Source: Clostridium peptidivorans (GTDB taxonomy: Bacteria > Bacillota > Clostridia > Clostridiales > Clostridiaceae). From it: a stretch of DNA of 64,000 nucleotides. The stretch covers positions 1 through 64,000 of the forward strand of contig NZ_OAOD01000015.1 in the NCBI RefSeq assembly GCF_900205925.1, in the 5' to 3' direction. The notes beneath the pieces are model-generated. The model made no database searches. It saw nothing but the letters and a program-made list of their open reading frames with translations, and was not told the DNA's origin. Position numbers and translations under genes: made by a program. This document shows, in pieces, positions 1-7,844 of the stretch. The first letter of the stretch is position 1; each line of letters starts with the position of its first letter.

Positions 1-57
1 TAGAGTGCCGGCCTGTCACGCCGGAGGTCGAGGGTTCGAGTCCCTTCTGGGTCGCCA
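1..57 (+). tRNA. tRNA-Asp (GTC), 5' end cut by window edge
   Basis: The anticodon arm CCGGC-CTGTCAC-GCCGG has a GTC anticodon. It is followed by a normal variable loop, a T arm containing GGTTCGAGTCC and an encoded CCA at 55-57. The acceptor 5' strand and D arm lie before the window. It is the first visible member of a four-tRNA cluster. Confidence 0.95.
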
Positions 58-64
58 TAATATT

Positions 65-139
65 GCTGGCATGGCTCAACGGTAGAGCAGCTGACTTGTA
101 ATCAGCAGGTTGTAGGTTCAATTCCTATTGCCAGCTCCA
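65..139 (+). tRNA. tRNA-Thr (TGT)
   Basis: The acceptor stem GCTGGCA pairs with TGCCAGC before TCCA. The anticodon arm CTGAC-TTGTAAT-CAG presents TGT, and the T arm contains GGTTCAATTCC. CCA is encoded. The gene lies 7 nt after tRNA-Asp, so they are probably cotranscribed. Confidence 0.96.
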
Positions 140-155
140 TTAATTTAATAAATAA

Positions 156-230
156 GGCCCCTTGGTCAAGCGGTTAAGACACCACCCTTTCACGGTGGTA
201 ACACGAGTTCGAGTCTCGTAGGGGTCACCA
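156..230 (+). tRNA. tRNA-Glu (TTC)
   Basis: It starts GGCCCCTTGGTCAAGCGG, the usual bacterial tRNA-Glu beginning. The anticodon loop CTTTCAC gives TTC, the T arm contains GAGTTCGAGTCTC, and CCA is encoded at the end. It is the third gene of the cluster. Confidence 0.96.
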
Positions 231-237
231 ATAATAT

Positions 238-313
238 GGGAGCATAGCTCAGCTGGGAGAGCATCTGCCTTACAAGCAGAGGGTCACAGGTTCGATCCCT
301 GTTGTTCCCACCA
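238..313 (+). tRNA. tRNA-Val (TAC)
   Basis: The acceptor GGGAGCA pairs with TGTTCCC (one G.T). The D arm contains TAGCTCAGCTGGGAGAGC, and the anticodon loop CTTACAA gives TAC. CCA is encoded at 311-313. It is the last tRNA of the cluster and is followed by a T run and a terminator hairpin. Confidence 0.96.
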
Positions 314-331
314 TTTTTTTTTATTGGAGCT

Positions 332-372
332 AAAAAGTAAGGTATACATTTTAAATGTATACCTTACTTTTT
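332..372. terminator. Bidirectional intrinsic terminator between tRNA cluster and dnaI-like gene
   Basis: A near-perfect palindrome has arms at 332-351 and 353-372, with A and T runs on either side. It can therefore stop transcription from the tRNA cluster (plus) and from the helicase-loader operon (minus), whose stop codon lies at 372-374. Confidence 0.8.
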
Positions 373-1352
373 TACTTTCTTCTTGCTACATTTTTTCTTA
401 CTCTTATATCATCACCATAAAATTTATATAAGTTAAAATTCCCAAGTAATCTAGATGATATTCTTTCCGAGTATGTCTTTAAAATTAATTCTAGAGTAAA
501 GTTTGTAGAAATAATCATTTTTTTACCTTTAAGAAGCTTTCTGTTTAATAAGTTAAATAATTCTCCCTTAGAAAATTCAGTCATAGGTTCAGTACCTAAG
601 TCATCAATTATTAATAAGTCGCAATTTAACAGTAAATCTTCTAATTCATCATTATCTCTGTAACGTATTTCCTTTAAGTTTTCAATTAAATCTACTGCTG
701 TTCTATATATAACTAAATATCCGTTGTCAAAAAGCTCTTTTGCAACACAATTAGCTAAAAAACTTTTCCCAGTTCCAGAATCACCGTAAAACAACAAGTT
801 TTCATTTGTATTAGAAAAGTTATTTATAAAATTCCAGCAATTATTTGCTATTTTCTCCATGTTTTTTCTAGGGCTTTCAGGCTCATTTGGTCCTGCATTG
901 GTAGAAAAGTATTCAAAACTAAAATTGTCAAAGTTATTAGTTTTAAGAAGAACATTTAATTCCGAGTTTTGATATAATATTCTTACTAAGTTATGTTTAT
1001 AGCAACTACACTGAATATTGCCTATACGTCCAGTATCTTTACACTTAGTACATTTATAATGTAATTCTAGGTAATCTACAGAATATCCGCTAGAAACTAA
1101 CAGCTCTGACTTTCTTATTCTTAATTCTGTTATTTTTTCCTTTTGACTATTTATATAAGAATTTATATCTTCTCTACCCCTTAATATATTTAAGGAAAGC
1201 TCTAAGGAAAGCTTTCCTACTTCTTTTTCCAATTTTATAACTTCGGGGAGTTTTTTTTCTATTTCTTCTCTTCTTTTTAAAAGAGCCTGTTCCTCTTGTG
1301 TCCTTATATTTTCATAAAGCTTAAGAACTTTTTCATGATAAACTTTAAGCAT
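372..1352 (-). CDS. DnaI/DnaC-type helicase loader, AAA+ ATPase
   Basis: Protein of 326 aa. The N-terminal half is charged and probably helical. A zinc-type cysteine cluster follows at residues 101, 104, 115 and 117 (CTKC and CSC). The AAA+ core has Walker A GDSGTGKS at 190-197 and Walker B LLIIDDLG around 246-253. This layout matches the DnaC/DnaI/IstB ATPases that load the replicative helicase onto origins or restart forks. Its ATG overlaps the stop of the upstream DnaD-like gene in TAATG, so the two are translationally coupled. Zinc motif and DnaD pairing favour the chromosomal loader over a transposon IstB. Strict orthology to B. subtilis dnaI is inferred. Confidence 0.88.
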   Translation of the reverse strand: MLKVYHEKVLKLYENIRTQEEQALLKRREEIEKKLPEVIKLEKEVGKLSLELSLNILRGREDINSYINSQKEKITELRIRKSELLVSSGYSVDYLELHYKCTKCKDTGRIGNIQCSCYKHNLVRILYQNSELNVLLKTNNFDNFSFEYFSTNAGPNEPESPRKNMEKIANNCWNFINNFSNTNENLLFYGDSGTGKSFLANCVAKELFDNGYLVIYRTAVDLIENLKEIRYRDNDELEDLLLNCDLLIIDDLGTEPMTEFSKGELFNLLNRKLLKGKKMIISTNFTLELILKTYSERISSRLLGNFNLYKFYGDDIRVRKNVARRK

Positions 1353-2326
1353 TATTTATCCCATCCTAACAATTTCTTTTCTAATTCATCAAAATTATAA
1401 TTTCTTTGATCATAACTATTGAAACTATCCATTTTAACTTTGTAAGAACTATTCTTTTTAATAGTCTTTTTATTATCTTTCTTGTCTATATCTTCTAAGG
1501 TTTTAATACCGTCTCTTTGCCAACTATTTAAAATTCCATCTATATATTTAAAGTCAGCTTTATTTATTCGTTGAAAACATATATCACAAGCTCTATGTAT
1601 TATATCCATGCTAAAGCCATATGTATATAACCACTTAGTTAGCATTTCTTCTTGAGGTTTCATTATTTCTCCATCTTTTATTCCTAAATAAGCTAGGATC
1701 TTTCTCATATTAGTCCATTTATTTTCATGTTTTTTTATAAAAGCTTGTGCATCCTCAATGGATTTTATATTAGCATCATACCAAGCAATTGCAATGGTTT
1801 CGATATATCGACAGTCAGTTTTGCCTTTAGAAACGCAATATTGAATTAGGAGAAGTATTACTTCAGGTAAAAATGCATAATCTTTAATCCAACCTATATA
1901 CATAGTCATTTCCTTGCTAGAAAGAGGTCTTCCTAAAAGTTTTTCAATATCTTGAAGCATATCTTTAGTAGAGTTTTTATTTAATTCTTCAAGTAAGTTT
2001 ATATTATTTTCATTTTCTGCTGATATAGAAGTTGTAATATCCAAAAATTCTATGGTATAGTTTCCCATATTATCTACAGGTATCATCTTCACAAGTCCTT
2101 CATCATTCCAATAACTCCAAGCATTAAGTACATCTGTTTCAAGTAAGTGTAGACTACTTGCCATTATACTGGAATTTACTCCAAGTTCTCCAGATACACA
2201 ATATTTTAGCCCAAGAAGATATACTTTTACAAACTCTCCACGGGCTTTCGGCATGTACTTATCTATAAATATATTGCTTACAGGAGTATACTCGGAATGC
2301 TTATTTTTAAATACAAATGTACTCAT
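1352..2326 (-). CDS. DnaD-domain replication initiation protein
   Basis: Protein of 324 aa. Two copies of the DnaD/DnaB C-terminal helix pattern YxxxIxxxW are visible: YIETIAIAW near residue 174 and YIDGILNSW near residue 259. The family remodels DNA and recruits the helicase loader during initiation and restart. The N-terminal part resembles the winged-helix region of these proteins. It is first in a two-gene minus-strand operon with the AAA+ loader. The start is set by TAGGAGG upstream of the ATG. The C-terminal tail is lysine-rich and presumably flexible. Whether it corresponds to B. subtilis DnaB or DnaD cannot be settled from sequence alone. Confidence 0.88.
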   Translation of the reverse strand: MSTFVFKNKHSEYTPVSNIFIDKYMPKARGEFVKVYLLGLKYCVSGELGVNSSIMASSLHLLETDVLNAWSYWNDEGLVKMIPVDNMGNYTIEFLDITTSISAENENNINLLEELNKNSTKDMLQDIEKLLGRPLSSKEMTMYIGWIKDYAFLPEVILLLIQYCVSKGKTDCRYIETIAIAWYDANIKSIEDAQAFIKKHENKWTNMRKILAYLGIKDGEIMKPQEEMLTKWLYTYGFSMDIIHRACDICFQRINKADFKYIDGILNSWQRDGIKTLEDIDKKDNKKTIKKNSSYKVKMDSFNSYDQRNYNFDELEKKLLGWDK

Positions 2327-2560
2327 TTATAAGCCTCCTAAAAATTCCTAATTATTTTACTTCAATTAATTATAACAAAGTATATTTATTATCTCAATAA
2401 CAAATACTTGATAACTTAGCTAAAAAATAGGATATAACTATATTAAATAAATAATAAATAATAAATAATAATAAATTTATAAAAAACGCATATAATAAAT
2501 AAAAATTGGTTAAAAATACATTAATATAGCATATAGGGAAAATAGAAAGGAAAATAGAGA

Positions 2561-3352
2561 ATGAACAGAAAGTTAATAATTGCGGTGCTCTCAATAAGTA
2601 TAACTTTTACTTCTACGGCTTATGTCATAAGCAGCAAGGAGTTATCAAAAGAAGCGAAGTATACCTCTAGTAGTACTATGCAAGAATCAGATATTAATAT
2701 GGTTGAAGTTATATCTGTAAAATCAGATGGTAGAGAAGTTGCATTAGTTAAAGATAAATCTGAAATTAAAAAGTTGCTTGATATGGTAAAGGAAAAAGCT
2801 ATAAAGGAAAGTGACGTAAAGGAAGTAGAGGAAGTAAAGCTAAATAGTAAAATTACATATGAACCAAAAAGAGTAAATTATTCAGAGATAAAGGACTTAA
2901 CACATTATGTTTCAAATATAGTTACAGATCATGATAACAATTGGTCTATAAAGTTTGATATAAAGGGTTATAAAGAAGGAGATAAGTGGATACCAGTTTC
3001 AAGAGGAACTATTTCCTCTAGCTTCGGAGAAAGATGGGGAAGGATGCATAAAGGAATAGATATAGCGGCGCCTACGGGGACTCCTATATATGCGGTAAGA
3101 AAGGGAAAGGTTATATTTTCGGGGTGGCAAGATGGATATGGAAAAGTAATTAAGATAGATATAGGAGAGGACACTGTTATAATATATGGTCACTGTAGTG
3201 TTTTAAATGTTAATAAAAATGATTTGGTAGATGCAGGTGAGAAAATTGGAGAAGTAGGAAGCACGGGAAAGAGTACTGGACCTCATCTTCATTTTGAAGT
3301 AAGAAAAGATAATATTCCACAAAATCCGGAGCCGTATTTAAAAAAATATTAA
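2561..3352 (+). CDS. Membrane-anchored M23 family metallopeptidase
   Basis: Protein of 263 aa. Residues 4-25 form an uncleaved signal anchor. Residues 30-150 are a low-complexity, charged stalk. The C-terminal 110 residues are an M23 (LytM) domain with zinc ligands in HKGID and HLHFEV and an intermediate GHCS motif. These enzymes cut peptidoglycan cross-bridges outside the membrane. In spore formers, similar proteins (SpoIIQ family) act during engulfment. Here the catalytic HxxxD and HxH residues are intact, so it is probably active. It stands alone between the replication operon and an ABC transporter. A specific sporulation role is not shown by the sequence. Confidence 0.85.
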   Translation: MNRKLIIAVLSISITFTSTAYVISSKELSKEAKYTSSSTMQESDINMVEVISVKSDGREVALVKDKSEIKKLLDMVKEKAIKESDVKEVEEVKLNSKITYEPKRVNYSEIKDLTHYVSNIVTDHDNNWSIKFDIKGYKEGDKWIPVSRGTISSSFGERWGRMHKGIDIAAPTGTPIYAVRKGKVIFSGWQDGYGKVIKIDIGEDTVIIYGHCSVLNVNKNDLVDAGEKIGEVGSTGKSTGPHLHFEVRKDNIPQNPEPYLKKY

Positions 3353-3380
3353 AACAATGAACATTTTAATAATTTAGCGC

Positions 3381-3409
3381 TTTACAAATTTATCATGCTA
3401 AAGTATAAT
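3381..3409 (+). promoter_or_regulatory. Sigma-A-type promoter for amino-acid ABC genes
   Basis: TTTACA at 3381-3386 and TATAAT at 3404-3409 are separated by 17 bp. The site lies 37 bp before the start codon of the binding-protein gene. Confidence 0.65.
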
Positions 3410-3445
3410 AAGTTTATAAATTTTAAAAGCATAGGGGGATTAATT

Positions 3446-4258
3446 ATGAAGAAGAGATTTTTATTAGGAGCAGCAGCTTTGATATTAAGCTTTAGCATGA
3501 TAGGATGTTCATCATCACAGGGAAGTAGCAGCAAGGAAGATAAATCTTTAGAAGCAATAAAGCAAAAGGGTGAGTTTGTTGTAGGACTTGATGATACATT
3601 TGCACCTATGGGATTCAGAGATGAAAAAGGTGAAATCGTAGGACTAGATATAGATTTAGCAAAAGAAGTAGCAAAGAGAATGGGAGTTAAGGCAGTATTC
3701 AAACCAGTTGAATGGGATGGAATAATAATGAGTTTAAATAATGAAGATATAGACCTTATATGGAATGGATTAAGTATTACTGAAAAGAGAAAAGAACAAA
3801 TAAATTACTCAAGTCCATATATGCTTGATGGACAAGCTATTATAGTAAAGGGAAATTCAAGTATAAAATCTAAGAAAGATTTAAAGGGTAAAATAGTAGC
3901 ATTACAAATGGGAAGTACTAGTGAAGATGCAGTACAAAAGGAGCCTGAAGTTTTAAATTCATTTAAAGAGTTAAAAAAATATGGAAATTATGCAGAGGCT
4001 CTTATGGATTTGCAAATAGGAAGAGTTGATGCAGTAGTTATTGATGAAATGGTAGGAAGATACTATATGACTAAAAAGCCAGGAGTATATACAGTATTAG
4101 ATGAGGGCTTTGAAGCACAAGAAATGGGAATAGGATTTAGAAAATCAGATATAAGTTTTAAAAATGAAGTAAATAAAATCCTCGATGAGATGAAGGCTGA
4201 TGGAACAGCTAAAAAGATATCAGAGAAGTGGCTTGGAAAGGATCTTATTGAAAAATAG
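3446..4258 (+). CDS. Amino-acid ABC transporter substrate-binding lipoprotein
   Basis: Protein of 270 aa. I start at ATG 3446, which follows AGGGGG at good spacing and gives a clean signal peptide (MKKRFLLGAAALIL) with lipobox MIGC; the open frame extends 17 codons upstream without a ribosome-binding site. The mature part is an SBP_bac_3 protein: the FVVGLDDTFAPMGFRD opening, GLDIDLAKEVA, and a closing IDLIWNGLSITEKR segment are typical of binders of polar amino acids (cystine, His/Arg, Gln). The permease gene follows after 11 nt. No ATPase gene is present in the cluster. Confidence 0.92.
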   Translation: MKKRFLLGAAALILSFSMIGCSSSQGSSSKEDKSLEAIKQKGEFVVGLDDTFAPMGFRDEKGEIVGLDIDLAKEVAKRMGVKAVFKPVEWDGIIMSLNNEDIDLIWNGLSITEKRKEQINYSSPYMLDGQAIIVKGNSSIKSKKDLKGKIVALQMGSTSEDAVQKEPEVLNSFKELKKYGNYAEALMDLQIGRVDAVVIDEMVGRYYMTKKPGVYTVLDEGFEAQEMGIGFRKSDISFKNEVNKILDEMKADGTAKKISEKWLGKDLIEK

Positions 4259-4269
4259 AGGTGAAATAA

Positions 4270-4911
4270 ATGGATAATCTTCAATCATCAGTACTATTCA
4301 TATTAAAGGGAAGTATAGTAACAATTAAACTATTTTCTGTAATATTTTTATGTTCTATACCAGTTGCAGTAATATTATCACTTATGAAGGTTTCAAATAA
4401 TAAAATACTAAAAGGAATAATTGGAGTTTATACATGGGTGTTTAGAGGAACACCCCTTTTACTCCAATTGTTTTTTGTATACTTTGGCCTTCCAGTTGCA
4501 GGAGTGAAATTATCTCGTTTTACGGCAGCATCAATTGCTTTTATATTAAATTATTCAGCATATTTTACAGAAATATTTAGAGCTGGAATTCAGTCTATAG
4601 ATAAAGGACAATATGAGGCAGCAAGGGCTTTAGGAATGAGTTATTCACAAATTATGAGAAGAATTATAATACCGCAAGCAGTAAAAAGAGTAATACCTGC
4701 TACTTGTAATGAGAGTGTAAGTTTAGTAAAAGATACAGCACTAGTAGCAACCATAGGTATGGAAGAGTTATTAAGAGCAGCTAAGCAAATTCTTTCAAGA
4801 GATTTTACTATTACACCTTTTTTTATAGCAGCATTTATATACTTGATATTAACTTCCATAGTAGTGATATTTTTCAAGAATGTGGAAAAAAAATACTCTG
4901 TTTTTGAGTAA
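4270..4911 (+). CDS. Amino-acid ABC transporter permease (HisM/GlnP family)
   Basis: Protein of 213 aa with about five membrane segments. The GTPLLLQLFFVYFGLP signature of the polar amino-acid permeases is present near residue 57. The EAA loop EAARALGMSYSQIMRRIIIP, which docks on the ATPase, lies near residues 117-136. It starts with ATG 11 nt after the binding protein. The gene that follows is the fatty-acid operon, so the ATPase must be supplied from elsewhere. The substrate cannot be deduced beyond a polar amino acid. Confidence 0.92.
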   Translation: MDNLQSSVLFILKGSIVTIKLFSVIFLCSIPVAVILSLMKVSNNKILKGIIGVYTWVFRGTPLLLQLFFVYFGLPVAGVKLSRFTAASIAFILNYSAYFTEIFRAGIQSIDKGQYEAARALGMSYSQIMRRIIIPQAVKRVIPATCNESVSLVKDTALVATIGMEELLRAAKQILSRDFTITPFFIAAFIYLILTSIVVIFFKNVEKKYSVFE

Positions 4912-4927
4912 ATTTTCAATTATTTTA

Positions 4928-4956
4928 TTGACTTTATTTTTTTTTAGATATATACT
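4928..4956 (+). promoter_or_regulatory. Consensus promoter of the fab/acc operon
   Basis: TTGACT at 4928-4933 and TATACT at 4951-4956 have a 17-bp spacer. Transcription should start about 7 nt downstream, inside the first of two FabT-box-like palindromes. Confidence 0.8.
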
Positions 4957-4984
4957 TTGACTATCAAAATATTTGAATATCAAA
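4956..4984 (+). promoter_or_regulatory. Tandem FabT-like operator boxes
   Basis: Two palindromes, TTTGACTATCAAA (4956-4968) and TTTGAATATCAAA (4972-4984), lie 16 bp apart centre to centre. They overlap the predicted transcription start. The established FabT site of streptococci and lactococci is a TTTGATTATCAAA-like palindrome, and a MarR protein of FabT type is encoded inside this operon (6069-6521). Binding here would block transcription of the whole operon. The match to the motif is seen; repression is inferred. Confidence 0.78.
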
Positions 4985-5002
4985 TAGTAAGGAGGGGAGC
5001 TT

Positions 5003-6085
5003 ATGAATATTCCTCCTTTGCAAATTGGAGATCTAACCTTAAAAGTTCCTATTATACAAGGGGGCATGGGAATAGGAGTTTCCTTGTCAACTCTTGCAGC
5101 AGCAGTAGCAAATGAAGGAGCTTTAGGAGTAATTTCTGGGGTGCAGATAGGATTTAGAGAGGAAGACTTTAAATCTAATAGCAAAGAGGCTAATATTAGA
5201 GCTTTAAGAAAAGAAATAAGAAGAGCTAAAGAACTAAGTCCAAAGGGAGTTATAGGGCTAAACCTAATGGTAGCTATGAATAATTACGAGGACATGGTAA
5301 AAACAGCAGTAGAAGAAAAAATAGATATTATAATATCAGGAGCAGGATTACCAACTGTCTTGCCAAAGCTTGTAAAAGGAAGCACTACTAAAATAGCACC
5401 TATAGTTTCATCAGCTAAGGCAGCTAGAGTTATATTAAAGTTATGGGGGGAAAAACATAATTATATCCCAGATTTAATAGTACTAGAAGGACCTAAGGCA
5501 GGAGGACATCTTGGCTTTAAGAGAGATGAACTAGAAGTTATAGAAAAATATGATTTAAAGAATATATTAAAGGAAGTACTGGATACTGTAAGTGAATATG
5601 AATCTAAGCATAATTGTAAGATACCTGTTGTAGCAGCAGGGGGAGTATATTCAGGAAAAGATATAGCAGAACTTTTAAGTATTGGAGCTTCTGGAGTGCA
5701 AATGGGTACTAGATTTATAGGAACCTATGAATGTGATGCTCATGAAAATTACAAAAAAGCATTTATAGAAAGTAAAAAGGAAGATATAGAAATAATTCAA
5801 AGTCCAGTTGGAATGCCAGGAAGAGCTATAAAAAATTCATTTATAAAAAGTGTAAGTGAAGAAAGACCTAAAATAGATAAATGTTATAATTGTTTAAGAA
5901 AATGTGACCCTAAAACTACCATATATTGCATATCTAATGCATTAATGGAGGCGGTTAAGGGAAACATTGAAAATGGGTTAATATTTACTGGAAGTAATGG
6001 GTATAAAATAACTAAATTAACTACGGTAAAAGAACTCATAAATGATCTTATTAAGGAAGTGATGGAGTATGAGCAAGTCAATTAG
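5003..6085 (+). CDS. Nitronate monooxygenase-like FMN enzyme, first gene of the fab operon
   Basis: Protein of 360 aa, a TIM-barrel flavoprotein of the 2-nitropropane dioxygenase/FabK superfamily. The N-terminal PIIQGGMGIGVS, the GPKAGGHLG motif (around residues 170-178) and the phosphate-binding AAGGVYSG near 212-219 are all seen. It is about 50 residues longer than the FabK encoded downstream and carries a C-terminal Cys-rich stretch (CYNCLRKC, CIS), which is unusual for FabK. Members oxidise nitronates or act as reductases; the fab location suggests a lipid-related flavin reaction. It overlaps the regulator gene by 17 nt. The exact substrate is unknown. Confidence 0.82.
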   Translation: MNIPPLQIGDLTLKVPIIQGGMGIGVSLSTLAAAVANEGALGVISGVQIGFREEDFKSNSKEANIRALRKEIRRAKELSPKGVIGLNLMVAMNNYEDMVKTAVEEKIDIIISGAGLPTVLPKLVKGSTTKIAPIVSSAKAARVILKLWGEKHNYIPDLIVLEGPKAGGHLGFKRDELEVIEKYDLKNILKEVLDTVSEYESKHNCKIPVVAAGGVYSGKDIAELLSIGASGVQMGTRFIGTYECDAHENYKKAFIESKKEDIEIIQSPVGMPGRAIKNSFIKSVSEERPKIDKCYNCLRKCDPKTTIYCISNALMEAVKGNIENGLIFTGSNGYKITKLTTVKELINDLIKEVMEYEQVN

Positions 6086-6521
6086 CATACTAAATGAGTT
6101 ACTGGTGGAATTGTTCAATGACATCCTCACTATAGAGCAAAATGCATTACAATCTGGAGAGTTTAAGGATTTATCTGTAACTGAAATACATACTATAGAT
6201 GCAATAGGTATGTATAGTAAAAGAACTATGTCTGAAGTTGCACAAGAATTAAGGATTACTGTAGGAACTCTAACAACTGCAATTAATCATTTAGTAAGAA
6301 AGGGCTATGTAGAAAGAAATAGATCAGAGGAAGATAGAAGAAATGTATATATAAGCCTTACTAAAAGAGGAAAGCTTGCCTATAGAATTCATCAAAAGTT
6401 TCATTTAGATATGGTTAAAAGTACCATATCAGGACTTAAGGATGAAGAGGAAAGAGTTCTTATGGATTCTCTTGAAAAATTAAATACTTTCTTTAAAAGT
6501 CATTACGACATAAAAAATTAA
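6069..6521 (+). CDS. fabT: MarR-family regulator of fatty-acid synthesis (FabT-like)
   Basis: Protein of 150 aa with a MarR winged helix. The recognition region is TMSEVAQELRITVGTLTTAINHLVRKGY and the wing carries RSEEDRRNVYISLT (described in pieces; residues about 55-100). FabT represses fab genes when bound to acyl-ACP. Two features argue for FabT: the position inside the fab operon and the two matching palindromes at the operon promoter, which also imply autoregulation. It starts within the last codons of the preceding gene (17-nt overlap), with AAGGAAGTG upstream. A different MarR ligand remains possible. Confidence 0.85.
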   Translation: MSKSISILNELLVELFNDILTIEQNALQSGEFKDLSVTEIHTIDAIGMYSKRTMSEVAQELRITVGTLTTAINHLVRKGYVERNRSEEDRRNVYISLTKRGKLAYRIHQKFHLDMVKSTISGLKDEEERVLMDSLEKLNTFFKSHYDIKN

Positions 6522-6540
6522 AAGAAGGAGACGTAATTAA

Positions 6541-7548
6541 ATGAATGAGGTAGAAATTATAGCAACAGGTAGCTATGTTCCAGAGAGAATAGTTACTAAT
6601 AAAGAGCTTTCTGAATTCGTAGATACAAATGATGAGTGGATAAGAAGTAGAACTGGTATATCCGAAAGAAGAGTTTCAATTAATGAAAATACGTCAGATA
6701 TTGCAGCAAAGGCAGCACTTAATGCCTTAAAAAGTTCTAACTTATCTGCTGAAGACATTGATCTCATAATAGTTGCTACAGTTACACCGGATTGTTACAC
6801 TCCTTCTACTGCATGTATTGTTCAGGAAAAAATAGGAGCAAGTAAAGCAACTTGTTTTGATATTTCAGCAGCTTGTTCAGGATTTATATTTGGATTAAAT
6901 ATCGCATCTCAATTTATAAAAACAGGGGCTGTAAACAATGCATTGGTAATAGGAGCAGAAACACTATCAAAAATTTTAAACTGGAATGATAGAGGTACCT
7001 GTATATTATTTGGTGATGGAGCTGGTGCAGCTATTGTAAGAAAAAGCGAAAAACAAGGCATAATAAGCTTTCATACTGGATCAGATGGAACAGGTGGCAA
7101 GTTTTTAAGTTGTACTGCTGCACCTTTAAAGATAAATAATGAATACTTTAATGAAAAGCTTAAGGGATCTTATGAAAATTTAATTCATGAAGAATTATTT
7201 TTATCCATGGAAGGTAAAGAAGTTTTTAAGTTTGCGGTAAGGGCTATGAATGAAACAATTAAAGAATTATTAAAATCAAATAACTTAACCATTGATGATG
7301 TAGATTATGTAATTCCACATCAAGCTAATTTAAGGATAATAGAGCATGTTGGAAAGAAACTAAATATAGATAAGAATAAATTTTACGTAAATTTACACAA
7401 ATATGGAAATACATCTGCAGCAAGTATTGCAATAGCACTAGATGAAGCAAATAAAAGTAATCTTATTAAAAAAGAAGATAAATTGATATTAGTAGGATTT
7501 GGCGGAGGACTTACTTGGGGTGGAACTTTAATAAAATGGGCTATATAA
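6541..7548 (+). CDS. fabH: 3-oxoacyl-ACP synthase III
   Basis: Protein of 335 aa. FabH condenses acetyl- or branched acyl-CoA with malonyl-ACP to begin each chain. The catalytic Cys112 (ISAACSGF), His260 (IPHQAN) and Asn290 (KYGNTSAAS) are in place. The GFGGGLTWG C-terminal motif is also present. It follows fabT by 19 nt with AGAAGGAG upstream of the ATG. Length is slightly above the usual 310-330. Substrate preference (straight or branched primer) is not evident. Confidence 0.96.
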   Translation: MNEVEIIATGSYVPERIVTNKELSEFVDTNDEWIRSRTGISERRVSINENTSDIAAKAALNALKSSNLSAEDIDLIIVATVTPDCYTPSTACIVQEKIGASKATCFDISAACSGFIFGLNIASQFIKTGAVNNALVIGAETLSKILNWNDRGTCILFGDGAGAAIVRKSEKQGIISFHTGSDGTGGKFLSCTAAPLKINNEYFNEKLKGSYENLIHEELFLSMEGKEVFKFAVRAMNETIKELLKSNNLTIDDVDYVIPHQANLRIIEHVGKKLNIDKNKFYVNLHKYGNTSAASIAIALDEANKSNLIKKEDKLILVGFGGGLTWGGTLIKWAI

Positions 7549-7581
7549 ATAAGTATATTTAAATTTGAGGAGGGTATTAAA

Positions 7582-7806
7582 ATGATTTTTGAAAAAATAA
7601 AAAATATTATTGTAGAACAATTAAATGTAGAAGAGGAAGGCCTAACTTTAGAAACTAGTTTTGAGGAATTAGGAGTAGATTCACTAGACCTTTTCCAAAT
7701 AGTTATAGAAATTGAAGAAGAATTCAATCTTCAAATAGAAGATGCAGAAGCAATAAAAACTATAGGCGATGCAGTTAAATTTGTAGAAAGCAAAATAGAA
7801 GAATAA
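7582..7806 (+). CDS. acpP: Acyl carrier protein
   Basis: Protein of 74 aa, strongly acidic. Ser34 in GVDSLD is the attachment site for 4'-phosphopantetheine. The protein carries the growing acyl chain between the Fab enzymes encoded around it. GAGGAGG precedes the ATG. It sits between fabH and fabK, an order common in clostridial fab operons. Confidence 0.96.
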   Translation: MIFEKIKNIIVEQLNVEEEGLTLETSFEELGVDSLDLFQIVIEIEEEFNLQIEDAEAIKTIGDAVKFVESKIEE

Positions 7807-7844
7807 AATAAGGCCTTTTACTATTAAAATTTGGGAGGTCGATT

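Noticed and set aside
2394-2594. Minus-strand frame of 66 hydrophobic residues and an ATAAATAATAAATAATA run
   Set aside because: The AT-rich spacer before the M23 gene gives such a frame by chance. The run has no DnaA boxes or repeats of an origin.
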